DNA from: DATFQI01 sp963831105
GTDB lineage: Bacteria; Actinomycetota; Thermoleophilia; Solirubrobacterales; Solirubrobacteraceae
Length of the DNA stretch: 64,000 nt
Direction: 5' to 3'
NCBI GenBank assembly: GCA_963831105.1
Contig: CAWHOS010000003.1
Location: 434,001-498,000, forward strand
Shown: positions 28,195-36,742 of the stretch, piece by piece
Position numbering within the stretch: the stretch's first letter is position 1
How the letters are laid out: each line of letters starts with the position of its first letter
The notes under the pieces: model-generated
Told to the model about the DNA's origin: nothing
The model's database searches: none
The model's input: only the letters and a program-made list of their open reading frames with translations
Position numbers and translations under genes: made by a program

Positions 28195-29331
28195 GTGGGA
28201 CTGGACCTGCTGTTCCTCATCCCCGGCGAGTCGGGCGGGCGCGAGACGCACGTCCGCGGGCTGCTCGGCGCGCTGCGCGAGGCGCGCCCCGACCTGCGGC
28301 TGACCGCGTTCGTCGGCCCGGACGTCGCCGGCCCGGGCTTCTGGACCGAGCACGTGGACCGCACCGTGGTGCTGCCGCGCGCGTCGGCGCGGCGGCGGCT
28401 CGCGTGGGCGGCGGGCGAGGCGCTGGGCGTCGCCCGCGCGGCGGCGCACGCCGGCGTCGACGTGCTCCACTCGCCTGCGAACTTCGGGCCGGCCGTCGGC
28501 CCGTTCGCGCGCGTGCTCACGCTGCACGACCTGCTGTTCCGCCTCCGTCCGGAGCACGTCGGCGCGGCGATGCGGTGGGACGGAGGCGCTCGTGCCGCCC
28601 GCCGCCCGCCGCGCGCATCGCGTACTGACGGTCTCGGCCGCGTCACGCGACGACATCGTGCGCGAGCTGCGCGTCGCCCCGGAGCGGGTCGAGGTGGTGC
28701 CGAACGGCATCGAGCCGCCGGCCCGCCCGGGCGACGCCGCCGCCGTGCGCACGCGGCGGAGGCGGGCGGCGGCGGGTGCTGCTCAGCGTCGCCACCGACC
28801 TGCCGCACAAGAACCTCGCGGCCCTCGTCGACGGGCTCGCGCGCCTCGAGCCCGGCGGGCGCCCGCTGCTCGCGTTCGCGGGCCACGGCACCGACCGCGG
28901 CGAGCTCGCGGCCCACGCGGCGCGGCTCGGCGTCGCCGCCGACGTCCGGCTGCTCGGCGCCGTCGCCAGGCGAGCTGGAGGACCTCTACGCGGCCGCGGA
29001 CGGGCTCGTGACCGCGACGCGCTGGGAGGGTTTCGGGCTGCCGGTGCTGGAGGCGATGGCGCGCGGCGTGCCGGTCGGCCTGCTCGGACCTCCCCGTCCT
29101 GCGGGAGGTGGGCGCGGGCCTGGCCGAGCTGCTCGATCCGGGCGACCCGGCGGCGTCGCCGCGGCGATGCGGCGGCTGCTCGCGGGCGCGGACGGGACGA
29201 GCGCGCGGCGGGGCGGGCGCACGCGGCGCGCTTCACGTGGGCGGCCGCCGCAGGGCGACCGCCGCGGCCTACGAGCGCGCCGCGGCGGAGGCGCGCCGCG
29301 GCCGAGCCGCCCGGCACGGGCGTCCGCGTAG
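28195..29331 (+). CDS. GT4-family glycosyltransferase (frameshifted)
   Basis: A complete GT4 enzyme broken by about five indels. In order: 'GLDLLFLIPGESGGRETHVR', 'VDVLHSPANFGPAVGPFARV', 'VLTVSAASRDDIVRELRVAP', 'VEVVPNGIE', 'VLLSVATDLPHKNLAALVDG' and 'TATRWEGFGLPVLEAMARGV'. The last is the donor-binding E-x7-E. Restored, the protein is about 375 residues. The C-terminal end is uncertain; the frame in use near the end stops at 29329-29331. It converges with the GT4 gene on the other strand and overlaps its 3' end. Confidence 0.75.
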   Translation: MGLDLLFLIPGESGGRETHVRGLLGALREARPDLRLTAFVGPDVAGPGFWTEHVDRTVVLPRASARRRLAWAAGEALGVARAAAHAGVDVLHSPANFGPAVGPFARVLTLHDLLFRLRPEHVGAAMRWDGGARAARRPPRASRTDGLGRVTRRHRARAARRPGAGRGGAERHRAAGPPGRRRRRAHAAEAGGGGCCSASPPTCRTRTSRPSSTGSRASSPAGARCSRSRATAPTAASSRPTRRGSASPPTSGCSAPSPGELEDLYAAADGLVTATRWEGFGLPVLEAMARGVPVGLLGPPRPAGGGRGPGRAARSGRPGGVAAAMRRLLAGADGTSARRGGRTRRASRGRPPQGDRRGLRARRGGGAPRPSRPARASA

Positions 29332-30148
29332 CCCTCGAACACGGCCGCGCTCGCCGCGCGGCTGCGGACCACGAGCAGCGAGCGCGCCAGATAGGTCGCG
29401 ACGAGGCCGCCCGCCGCAGCAGCGTGCCGGCGCGCCCGAGCGGCGGATGGCCTCCCACGACGTCGAGCCGGGCGTCGGGGAGCGCGCGCTGCACCGCAGC
29501 GAACGCCTCCAGCACGACGGGGCCGCCCTTGCGCTCCCACTCGCGGCCCACGAACAGGAAGCGCGGCGGGCTCCAGGGCCTCGGGCGCGGCTGCACCTCG
29601 TGGTTGCGCCCGGCGCCCACGACGTGGACCCGGGCGGGGTCGGCGCCGTAGTCCTCGACGAGCGAGCGGGCCGCCCAGTGGCTCCACGGCGCGAGCGCGA
29701 CGGCGTGGTCGTAGACGTGGCGCTGGCGCTCGGCGAAGGCGTTCGCAGTGCCCTCGCTGAGGCGCGAGAAGACCGGGTGCGTGGCCCTCGCCTGGAGCAG
29801 CGTCATGTCCGCCGAGACGACGTAGCGCATGCCGCGCGGGAGCCGCTGCTCCGCGCCGAGCACGATCGCCCCGCCGACCGGGCCGGCGGCGCGCAGGCGG
29901 CGCGCCGCGACGACGCTGCGCAGGAGATCGAGCCCCCGGGTGTAGCCGGCGTCGACGCGCGAGCGTCGCACCGCGGCGCTCACGGCCAGCGCCGCGGCGA
30001 GGACTCCTGACGGCGGCGACGCGTCGACCGTCACGACCTCGACCCCGCGGCGGCGCAGACCGGCGACGAGGCCCGCCCCGGAGCCCGACCAGGTCGCGGG
30101 CGACGCCGGGTCGCCCGTGGCGACGACGGCGACGCGCGCCGCGCTCAC
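29269..30148 (-). CDS. GT4-family glycosyltransferase lacking most of its C-terminal domain
   Basis: The N-terminal domain is intact: 'ARVAVVATGDPASPATWSGS', 'RYVVSADMTLLQARATHPVF' and 'AVALAPWSHWAARSLVEDYG'. The C-terminal domain begins normally ('RFLFVGREWERKGGPVVLEA', 'LPDARLDVVGGHPPLGRAG') and then, near 29430, the expected donor site and last helices (about 110 residues) are missing; no 'E-x7-E' block follows in any frame. Translation can run to a TAG at 29269-29271. The gene is thus truncated, or the assembly joins two loci here. The GTG at 30148 overlaps the methyltransferase stop (GTGA). Confidence 0.6.
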
Positions 30149-30792
30149 GGCGCGGTCGCGAGCAGGTGCCACTGCACCGTGAGGAACTCGCGGGCGCGGC
30201 CGAAGCTGGCCTTGTCCGCGTAGCGATCGCGCCCCGAGAACGAGCCGTCGCACGCGCGGACCTGCCAGCCGCAGCGGGAGACGAGCGCGATCAGGTCGCG
30301 CCGCGTGTACCAGCGCAGGTGGGTGACGTCGCGGTGGCCGAACTCCGTGTAGCCGAACGTCCCGCGGAACAGCAGGTCGCGCAGCAGCGTGAAGTGGCGG
30401 GCGTTCGGGATCGAGATGTGCAGCCGGCCGCCCGGCGCGGCGACGGCGAGCAGCGCCTTCAGGACGGGCTCGGGGTCCACGAGGTGCTCGAGCACGTCGT
30501 AGGTGCAGATCGTGTCGAACGGGCCCTGCAGCACCCCGGCGGCGATCGCGTCCTCGACTGGCATCTCGTGCACGGCGTCGAGCCGCGTGCGGGCCACCGC
30601 GGCGGCCTCGGGGTTGACCTCCACGCCCGTCACGGACTCCGCGCCGGCCGCCTTGAGCGAGAGCCCGACGCCGCCGCTGCCGCAGCCGACGTCCAGCGCG
30701 CGCCCGATCGGGCGCGGGAGCTCGGCCACGACGTCCGCCCGCTCGAGGTCGTAGTAGCCGGACGGCTTGGGCGTGGTGGCGGACGCCTCCAT
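30145..30792 (-). CDS. Class I SAM methyltransferase (Methyltransf_23 type)
   Basis: A 215-residue intact methyltransferase. 'IGRALDVGCGSGGVGLSLKA' is motif I, 'VTGVEVNPEAAAVARTRLDA' holds the acidic residue binding the adenosine ribose, and 'FDTICTYDVLEHLVDPEPVL' and 'PGGRLHISIPNARHFTLLRD' follow. The 'HRDVTHLRWYTRRDLIALV' segment is shared with the frameshifted gene at 26481-27149, so the two are paralogues. It starts at an ATG (30792) eight bases after the upstream GT4 gene and is coupled to the truncated GT4 downstream. Probably an O-methyltransferase for the glycan. Confidence 0.88.
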   Translation of the reverse strand: MEASATTPKPSGYYDLERADVVAELPRPIGRALDVGCGSGGVGLSLKAAGAESVTGVEVNPEAAAVARTRLDAVHEMPVEDAIAAGVLQGPFDTICTYDVLEHLVDPEPVLKALLAVAAPGGRLHISIPNARHFTLLRDLLFRGTFGYTEFGHRDVTHLRWYTRRDLIALVSRCGWQVRACDGSFSGRDRYADKASFGRAREFLTVQWHLLATAP

Positions 30793-30799
30793 CGGGCGC

Positions 30800-31924
30800 T
30801 CAGTCTACGAGCGAGCGGTAGGCGTCCCGGGTCCGGCTCGCGGCCCCGGCGGCCGAGAAGCGGTCCAGCAGCGCGGGGTCCGGCGCCGGGCGGGCGCCGC
30901 CGAGCGGCCCGTCGCGGAGCGCCTGCGCCATCGCCTTCCAGTCGCCCGGCCGCACGAGCGCGCCGTAGGAGCCGAGCACCTCCGGGATCGCGCCGGAGTC
31001 GGTCGCCACGACCGGCGTGCCGGACGCCATCGCCTCGACGAGCACCATCCCGAACTGCTCCTCCCAGCCGCGCGTGGGCAGCGAGCCGAGCACGAGGCTC
31101 GTGGCCGAGCGATAGAGCGCGGGCATCTCGTCGTAGGCGACGGTCGGGCGGAACTCGACCGCACCGCCGACGCCGAGGTCGGCCGCGTAGCGCCGCAGGC
31201 GGTCCGCCTCCGGGCCGTCGCCGAGCACGAGCATCCGCACGTCCGGCCGCGCCGGCCCGCCGATGCCGCGGTGCAGCGCCGCGAGCGCGCGCAGCGCGTC
31301 CTGGTGGCCCTTCTCCCACACCAGCCGTCCCGCCGACAGCAGCAGCGGAGGCTGCCGGGGCTCGCCGGAGGCCGAGGCGAAGCGGTCGAGGTCCACGCCG
31401 GGCGGGGACACGGCGATCCGCTCGGCGGGCACGCCCTCGAGCAGGAGCGCGTCGCGCGCGCGCCCGGTCGCGGCCAGCAGCAGGTCGGCGGCCGGCAGGA
31501 TCGCGTCCCGATAGCGGCGCTCGCGCGGCCATCGGTAGGTACCGCGCCACGGGATCGTCTCCCACACCGTGAGCACCAGCCGGAAGCCCAGCTTCGCCTT
31601 CAGCCGGGCGGCCTGCGCGCTGAACCACGTGCCGATCTCCGCCGCGTGGACGATCGCGGCGCCGCGCAGGTGCTCCTCGAGCCCGAGGTAGCGCTCCCCC
31701 AGCGCGTAGGCCGCCGCACCGGCGGCCCGGCCGGCCGGGAGCCGGTCGCGCGGCGAGGCGGCGCGGACGGTGGGCAGCTCGAGCCCCTCCAGCCGGTGCA
31801 GGTTGGAGCCCGTCACCAGCGCGGAGAGCTCGAACTCGTCCTGCAGGCGCTCGAGCGGGCGCAGGTCCCACACGTTGGCGTTGTGGCCGCGCAGCAGCAC
31901 GACACGCGGGCGGGAGCGGGACAT
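30800..31924 (-). CDS. GT4-family glycosyltransferase
   Basis: A 374-residue intact GT-B enzyme. 'PRVVLLRGHNANVWDLRPLE' opens it; 'AAIVHAAEIGTWFSAQAARL' and 'LVLTVWETIPWRGTYRWPRE' form the acceptor half; 'PPLLLSAGRLVWEKGHQDAL', 'MLVLGDGPEADRLRRYAADL' and 'WEEQFGMVLVEAMASGTPVV' form the donor half with E-x7-E. The ATG at 31924 is preferred over upstream in-frame starts because a TAGGCT hexamer lies just before it. First gene of a leftward unit with the methyltransferase and truncated GT4. Confidence 0.9.
   Translation of the reverse strand: MSRSRPRVVLLRGHNANVWDLRPLERLQDEFELSALVTGSNLHRLEGLELPTVRAASPRDRLPAGRAAGAAAYALGERYLGLEEHLRGAAIVHAAEIGTWFSAQAARLKAKLGFRLVLTVWETIPWRGTYRWPRERRYRDAILPAADLLLAATGRARDALLLEGVPAERIAVSPPGVDLDRFASASGEPRQPPLLLSAGRLVWEKGHQDALRALAALHRGIGGPARPDVRMLVLGDGPEADRLRRYAADLGVGGAVEFRPTVAYDEMPALYRSATSLVLGSLPTRGWEEQFGMVLVEAMASGTPVVATDSGAIPEVLGSYGALVRPGDWKAMAQALRDGPLGGARPAPDPALLDRFSAAGAASRTRDAYRSLVD
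30802..30807 (-). promoter_or_regulatory. TAGACT -10-like element inside the end of the GT4 gene
   Basis: Read leftwards, TAGACT ends nine bases before the methyltransferase ATG at 30792, overlapping the last codons of the upstream gene. It could give an internal leaderless transcript. Confidence 0.3.
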
Positions 31925-32207
31925 CGCGGGGCGTGAGCCTAGATGGTTGAGTCCGCGAGGTCCGTGCCGTGGGGGCGGTGCCGGGCGGATGCCGGGCGCC
32001 GCACGCATCCGAAGGGAATGCGCCGGCGTTTTCGAGGGTGCGGGTGGCGATCCGGCGCCGATCCGGCGCCGTCATCCACGGTGCGGAGTCGTGGAATCAC
32101 CCATCTAATCGCTGTGAATGCGCCATCTGCCAGGATGGATGCACGGGTGGCGTCGAGTCCTGCGCTCTTGCGAGACTTCCGGGCGCCTCGCCCGTTCCTT
32201 GTCTGCG
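31925..32207. promoter_or_regulatory. 283-base divergent regulatory region
   Basis: This is the longest gene-free stretch inside the glycan locus, between the leftward GT4 gene and the rightward WecG gene. It holds a TAGGCT hexamer (31936-31941, minus) 11 bases before the GT4 ATG, a perfect tandem 11-base repeat GATCCGGCGCC (32049-32059 and 32060-32070), and an inverted repeat TCCACG/CGTGGA (32075-32080 and 32090-32095). AT content rises around 32095-32118. The repeat and palindrome could be an operator; no -35/-10 pair is clear for the WecG side. Confidence 0.4.
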
Positions 32208-33032
32208 ATGCCGGAACAACCGCTCACCGCCCTACCGCAGCGCCGTCCCGGCGCGCCCGACCTCCCGCCCGCGGAGGCCGTGCTCGGCATGCCGCTCGCC
32301 CTGACCACGTACGACGGCGCGCGCGACTGGATCGACGCCACCGTCGCGGCGGGTGAGCGCGGATACATCTGCGTCGCCGCCGTCCACACCGTGATGGCCT
32401 GCCAGGAGGACCCGGAGCTGCGCGCCGCCGTCGAGGGCGCGAGCTTCACCGTCCCCGACGGCCAGCCGCTCGTGTGGGCGCTCAACGCGCTCGGGCACAG
32501 CCTGCCCGACCGCGTGTACGGGCCCGAGCTGATGGACCGCATGTGCGCGCACGCCGCGCGCACCGGCCTGCGCTTCTACCTCTACGGCGGCCGCAACCAG
32601 GGCGGCCTGGCCCAGCTCGCGCGCAACCTGCGCCTGCGCCACCCCGGCCTGCGGATCGTCGGCGGCTACTCGCCGCCATTCCGCCCGCAGACCGAGGCCG
32701 AGGAGGCGCGCGTCGCGGCCGAGATCAACCGCTCGGGCGCGGACGTCGTCTGGGTCGGCATCGGGGTGCCCAAGCAGGAGAAGTGGATGGCGCGGATGCG
32801 CGAGCAGCTCGACGCCCCCGTGCTGGTCGGCGTCGGGGCGGCGTTCGACTTCCACGCCGGCCTGATCCCGCAGGCGCCCGACCGGCTCCAGCGCGTCGGC
32901 CTGGAGTGGGTCTTCCGCCTGCTGCAGGAGCCGCGCCGGCTGTGGCGGCGCTACCTGCACTACAACCCGCGCTTCGTGGCGGGCTTCGTCCGGCAGTACC
33001 TCGTGCACCGTCTCGCGCTGCGCCGCGGCTAG
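32208..33032 (+). CDS. WecG/TagA/CpsF-family (GT26) glycosyltransferase
   Basis: A 274-residue enzyme that adds the second sugar to a lipid-linked N-acetylhexosamine. 'YICVAAVHTVMACQEDPELR' contains the conserved Thr (about residue 61), 'SFTVPDGQPLVWALNALGHS' the catalytic Asp (about 84), and 'LRFYLYGGRNQGGLAQLARN', 'VWVGIGVPKQEKWMARMREQ' and 'VGVGAAFDFHAGLIPQAPDR' are family blocks; the C-terminal basic helices mediate membrane binding in TagA. The ATG at 32208 is chosen; an in-frame ATG at 32118 would add 30 unconserved residues. It begins a rightward unit with a nucleotide-sugar dehydrogenase and an epimerase. Confidence 0.92.
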   Translation: MPEQPLTALPQRRPGAPDLPPAEAVLGMPLALTTYDGARDWIDATVAAGERGYICVAAVHTVMACQEDPELRAAVEGASFTVPDGQPLVWALNALGHSLPDRVYGPELMDRMCAHAARTGLRFYLYGGRNQGGLAQLARNLRLRHPGLRIVGGYSPPFRPQTEAEEARVAAEINRSGADVVWVGIGVPKQEKWMARMREQLDAPVLVGVGAAFDFHAGLIPQAPDRLQRVGLEWVFRLLQEPRRLWRRYLHYNPRFVAGFVRQYLVHRLALRRG

Positions 33033-33035
33033 CCT
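33030..33035 (+). promoter_or_regulatory. TAGCCT -10-like element overlapping the WecG stop codon
   Basis: TAGCCT begins on the TAG stop of the WecG gene and ends ten bases before the ATG at 33046, so the dehydrogenase could have its own promoter. Confidence 0.3.
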
Positions 33036-33045
33036 CTAAGGGGCC

Positions 33046-34290
33046 ATGACCTACGACGTCTGCGTCATCGGGCTGGGGCGCGTCGGCCTCCCGCTCGCGC
33101 TGAGCTTCGCCGACGCCGGCCTCTCGGTGCTCGGCGTCGACAACGACCCCGACGTGCTCGCCGCGCTGCGCGAGCGCCGGATGCCGTTCAAGGAGCCGGG
33201 CACGGACGATCTGCTCGCCCGCGTCGAGCTGGACCTCTCGCACCGCGCGGCCGACGGCGCGCAGGCGCGCTCGATCGTGCTCACGCTCGGCACGCCGAGC
33301 TTCTCGCACATCGAGATCGACATGGGCGACATCCGCTCCGTGCTCGACGACCTGCTGCCGCTGCTGGCGCCCGAGCACCTGCTCGTCCTGCGCTCGACCG
33401 TCGCGCCGGGCACGACGGAGTTCGTCGCCGGCTACCTGGAGAAGCACCGCGGCTTCACCGTCGGCGAGGACGTCTTCGTGGCGCACGTGCCCGAGCGCAT
33501 CGCCGCCGACCGCTTCCTGGACGAGATCGGCACGCTGCCGTGCATCGTCGGCGGCATCGGCGAGGCCTCGGGCGAGCGCGCGGCCGACCTGTTCGCCCCG
33601 CTCGGAGCGCCGATCGTGCAGACCACGCCGGTGCAGGCCGAGCTGGCGAAGATCTGGACCAACATCCTGCGCTACGCCACGTTCGCGCTCCCGAACCTGC
33701 TGATGATGGACTGCGAGCGCTACGACGCGAACGTCTTCGAGGTCATCGACCTCATCAATCGCGACTACCCGCGCGGCGGCATCGCGCTGCCGGGCCTGAC
33801 CGCCGGGACGTGCCTGCGCAAGGACTTCGCGTTCTCGGAGGAGAAGTCCAACGCCCCCGGCATGCTGCTCGCCGTCTCGCGCGTGCACGAGAGCGTCCCG
33901 CTGTTCCTCGTCGACGGCGTCAAGCGCCGGCTCGGCGGCGGCCTGCGCGAGCGCAAGATCGCCGTGCTCGGGCTCGCCTTCAAGGCCGACACGGACGACG
34001 AGCGCGACTCGCTCTCGCACAAGCTGATCCGGCTGCTCGAGCGCGAGCTCGCCGACGTCGCGGTCCACGACCCCGTCGTCGCGACGCCGACCTCGGGATT
34101 CGACGAGGCGATCGCCGAGGCCGACGTGGTCGTCGTCGCCACCAACCACAGCGCGTTCTCGCGCCCCGAGGCGCTGCAGGCGATCGCCGAGCGGGCCGGG
34201 GCCGACTGCCTGGTCGTCGACCCCTGGAACGCGCTCGGCACGGGCCAGGTCTTCGCCTACGTGTCGGAAGTCGTCGCGCTGCGGGCATGA
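33046..34290 (+). CDS. UDP-glucose/UDP-ManNAc dehydrogenase family enzyme
   Basis: A 414-residue NAD-dependent enzyme that oxidises the C6 hydroxyl of a nucleotide sugar to a carboxylate. 'VCVIGLGRVGLPLALSFADA' is the NAD-binding Rossmann loop, 'VLRSTVAPGTTEF' and 'HVPERIAADRFLDEIGTLP' are substrate-domain motifs, and 'LPGLTAGTCLRKDFAF' carries the catalytic Cys at about residue 256. The C-terminal UDP-binding domain has 'KIAVLGLAFKADTDDERDS'. The sequence is closer to the WecC/ManNAc type ('PERI') than the plain Ugd type, but substrate cannot be fixed. The stop overlaps the epimerase ATG (ATGA). It provides a uronic acid for the glycan. Confidence 0.9.
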   Translation: MTYDVCVIGLGRVGLPLALSFADAGLSVLGVDNDPDVLAALRERRMPFKEPGTDDLLARVELDLSHRAADGAQARSIVLTLGTPSFSHIEIDMGDIRSVLDDLLPLLAPEHLLVLRSTVAPGTTEFVAGYLEKHRGFTVGEDVFVAHVPERIAADRFLDEIGTLPCIVGGIGEASGERAADLFAPLGAPIVQTTPVQAELAKIWTNILRYATFALPNLLMMDCERYDANVFEVIDLINRDYPRGGIALPGLTAGTCLRKDFAFSEEKSNAPGMLLAVSRVHESVPLFLVDGVKRRLGGGLRERKIAVLGLAFKADTDDERDSLSHKLIRLLERELADVAVHDPVVATPTSGFDEAIAEADVVVVATNHSAFSRPEALQAIAERAGADCLVVDPWNALGTGQVFAYVSEVVALRA

Positions 34291-35260
34291 GCCGGGTCCT
34301 CGTCACGGGCGGCGCCGGCACGATCGGCGCGGCCGTCGTCCGCCGCCTGCTGCGCGACCCCGAGTTCGAGGTCCGCGTCTCCGACCAGCGCGACGCGCCG
34401 GGCTGGATGCGCGAGGGCTGCGAGGTCCACCGCGGCGACCTGCGCGTCCTGTCGGAGGCGCGCAAGGCGATGACGGGCTGCTCTCACGTCATCCACCTCG
34501 CCGCGATCGTCGGCGGGATCGCGAACTTCCACAAGCTGCCCCACACGCTCACCGAGGTCAACAACGGCCTCTACAACGCGGTCTTCCGCGCGGCGCTGGA
34601 CTCTGACGTCGAGCGCTTCGTCTACGTCGAGCTCCTCGATGGTCTTCGAACGCGCGGAGCAGTATCCGACGCGGGAGGACTACATCGACGACTGCCCCGT
34701 GCCGCTGTCGGCGTACGGGTTCTCCAAGCTCACGGGCGAGGTCTACTGCCGCGCCGCCCACGACGAGCACGGCCTCCCGTACACGATCTGCCGCCCGTTC
34801 AACGCCTACGGGCCGGGCGAGATGCCCGAGGACGAGCCGGGCATCGCCCACGCCGTCCCCGACCTGATCCGCAAGTCGTTGGCGCGCATGCGGCCGCTGC
34901 CGATCTTCGGCTCGGGCGAGCAGACGCGCACGCTGACGCACGTCGACCGACATCGCCGACGGCATCGTGACCGCGACGGGCCACCCGGCCGGGCTCAACG
35001 AGGACTTCAACATCTCCGCCGACCGCGAGCTGACGGTCGCCGAGATCGCCCGCATCTGCTGGGAGGCCGCCGGCAACGACCCCGACGACTTGGAGCTCGA
35101 GCACCTGCCGTCGTTCAAGGTCGACGTCGTCCGCCGCTGGCCCTCGGTCGAGAAGGCCGAGCGGCTGCTGGGCTGGCGCGCTCGGATCGGCGTCGAGGAG
35201 GGCGTGGCGCAGACGGCCGAGTGGCTGCGCACCCTCGACCCCGTGGGCACGGGCGGTTGA
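34287..35260 (+). CDS. NAD-dependent nucleotide-sugar epimerase/dehydratase (two frameshifts)
   Basis: An extended short-chain dehydrogenase. 'SRVLVTGGAGTIGAAVVRRL' binds NAD, 'HVIHLAAIVGGIANFHKLP' is the family block after it, 'SAYGFSKLTGEVYCRAAHDE' contains the catalytic Tyr-x3-Lys, and 'YTICRPFNAYGPGEMPEDEP' the substrate loop. Indels near 34640 and 34955 break the frame; the third segment ('DIADGIVTATGHPAG', 'ERLLGWRARIGVEEGVAQTA') completes the fold. Restored length about 323. Translation is coupled to the dehydrogenase, so the two probably make a specific uronic or epimerised sugar in sequence. Confidence 0.85.
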
Positions 35261-35276
35261 GATCGGCGGCGCCGGG

Positions 35277-36700
35277 TCAGGATCGGCTCAGCGGTCTCCG
35301 GACGACGGCGGTCGACCGCGGCGCGCCCCTGAGGGTCGCGCACGGCCGCCGCGGCGAGCCGCACCGCGACGACGAGCCCGATCGACCCGAGCAGCCAGAC
35401 GAGCGGCGCCAGCGCAGCGGAGTAGCGCAGCTGGCCGCCGTGGAGCGCGGCCGTCGCGACGGCCACCGAAAGCCACACCCCGAGGACGGCGGCGACGGCA
35501 ACCCGCGCACGCCGGTCGGCGGAGAGCACGAGCCACAGGACCGCGACGAGCCCGCCCACCGCCAGGATCCTCCACACGCGGCGCACCAGGTCGGCGAAGA
35601 ACATCCCGCCCCGAGTGACGACGATAGGCACCACCGAGCGCTCGGCGAGCTGCGAGACCGCGTCGTCCGTGGCCCGGCCCGTGGCGACGTCGGTGAACAT
35701 CTGCCGCGTCGCGCGCACGGTGTTGACGGCGTAGCTGCGCGGATGGCGCCGGATCGCCGTGAGCGCGAGCTGGCGCGACATCTCGTCGGCCTCCTGCGTG
35801 GTCGCCCCGCGCTCGAAGAGGGTGTTGAAGAGCCCGCTCGACAAGCGACCTTCGGGGTCCTCGCGTTGGAGCTCGAGCGCCACCCGCCCGGCCTCGAGGT
35901 CGGTGGGGATCGGCAGCTTGTCGTCCTCGAACGCCCGGTTCGACGAGGGTCCGCCCGCTCTGCATGCTCATCGTGAGCTCGCCGTACCGATCCTCGTTGC
36001 GCAGCATCCAGGGCAGGATGCAGACGACGACCACGGCGGCCACGAGCACCGTTCCCCCGACGGTCCAGCCCACGGAGCGGGTCGCCAGCGCAAGTGGGAG
36101 CACCGGCGCGACCACGAGCGCCTGGCCGACCGGCTTCACGTAACAGGCGGCAGCGAGCACCACGCCCGTCAGGACGAGCAGCACGAGGCGCTTGCCGCCC
36201 GTGGACAGGCAGGCGGCGGTCAGGACTCCGGCGCCCGCGAGCACCATGACGCCGAAGAGGTAGTCGGCGAGAAGCAGGCTCTCCAGGAACAGCGACGGCG
36301 AGGCGAGCGCCGCCAGCCCGCCTGCGACGAGCGCGACGCCGCGGCCCAGGAGGGGCCAGCCGAAGTACACGATGGCCCCGGCCACCGCTACGCCGAGGCA
36401 CAGTTGGAGCACGACGGCGGCGTCCTCCAGGCGACCGGGAAGGAGGCCCGACACCCAGAGGAAGAACGGATACCCGGGAGGCCGCCCCGCGCTGTCGAAC
36501 CCTCGCTCGCCCATCGTCCAGAACGATCGCGCCAGGCCCACGTATCCGGCGCTGTCGCCGCCCGGTGTGATCTCGTGCCGGCCCAGGGCGAGCGGGATCC
36601 GTACGACTGAGGCGGCGAGGACGACGGCGATGGTCCACCAACCCCGAGAGAGCCCGTCGAGCCTTCGGATGACGGAGGGCAGGCGTTGACGGGCCGACAA
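35277..36700 (-). CDS. ArnT/PMT-like polytopic membrane glycosyltransferase (frameshifted)
   Basis: A GT39-like membrane protein of about 475 residues. The acidic loop 'ITPGGDSAGYVGLARSFW' and 'DSAGRPPGYPFFLWVSGLLP' are the GT-C signatures, followed by eight or more helices. An indel near 35935 divides it; the second part starts 'LPIPTDLEAGRVALELQRED' and continues through 'TRGGMFFADLVRRVWRILAV'. The end is uncertain: one frame stops at 35277. The start is a TTG at 36700, preceded by GATACT (read leftwards) seven bases upstream. Convergent with the epimerase and divergent from the flippase. Confidence 0.7.
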
Positions 36701-36742
36701 GGCGGGGAGTATCCCATCGACGCGGGCGAACCGCGGCCGGAA

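Noticed and set aside
32118..32207. Extended N-terminus of the WecG-like protein from the ATG at 32118
   Set aside because: The 30 added residues have no family similarity and the AT-richer sequence looks like a promoter region.
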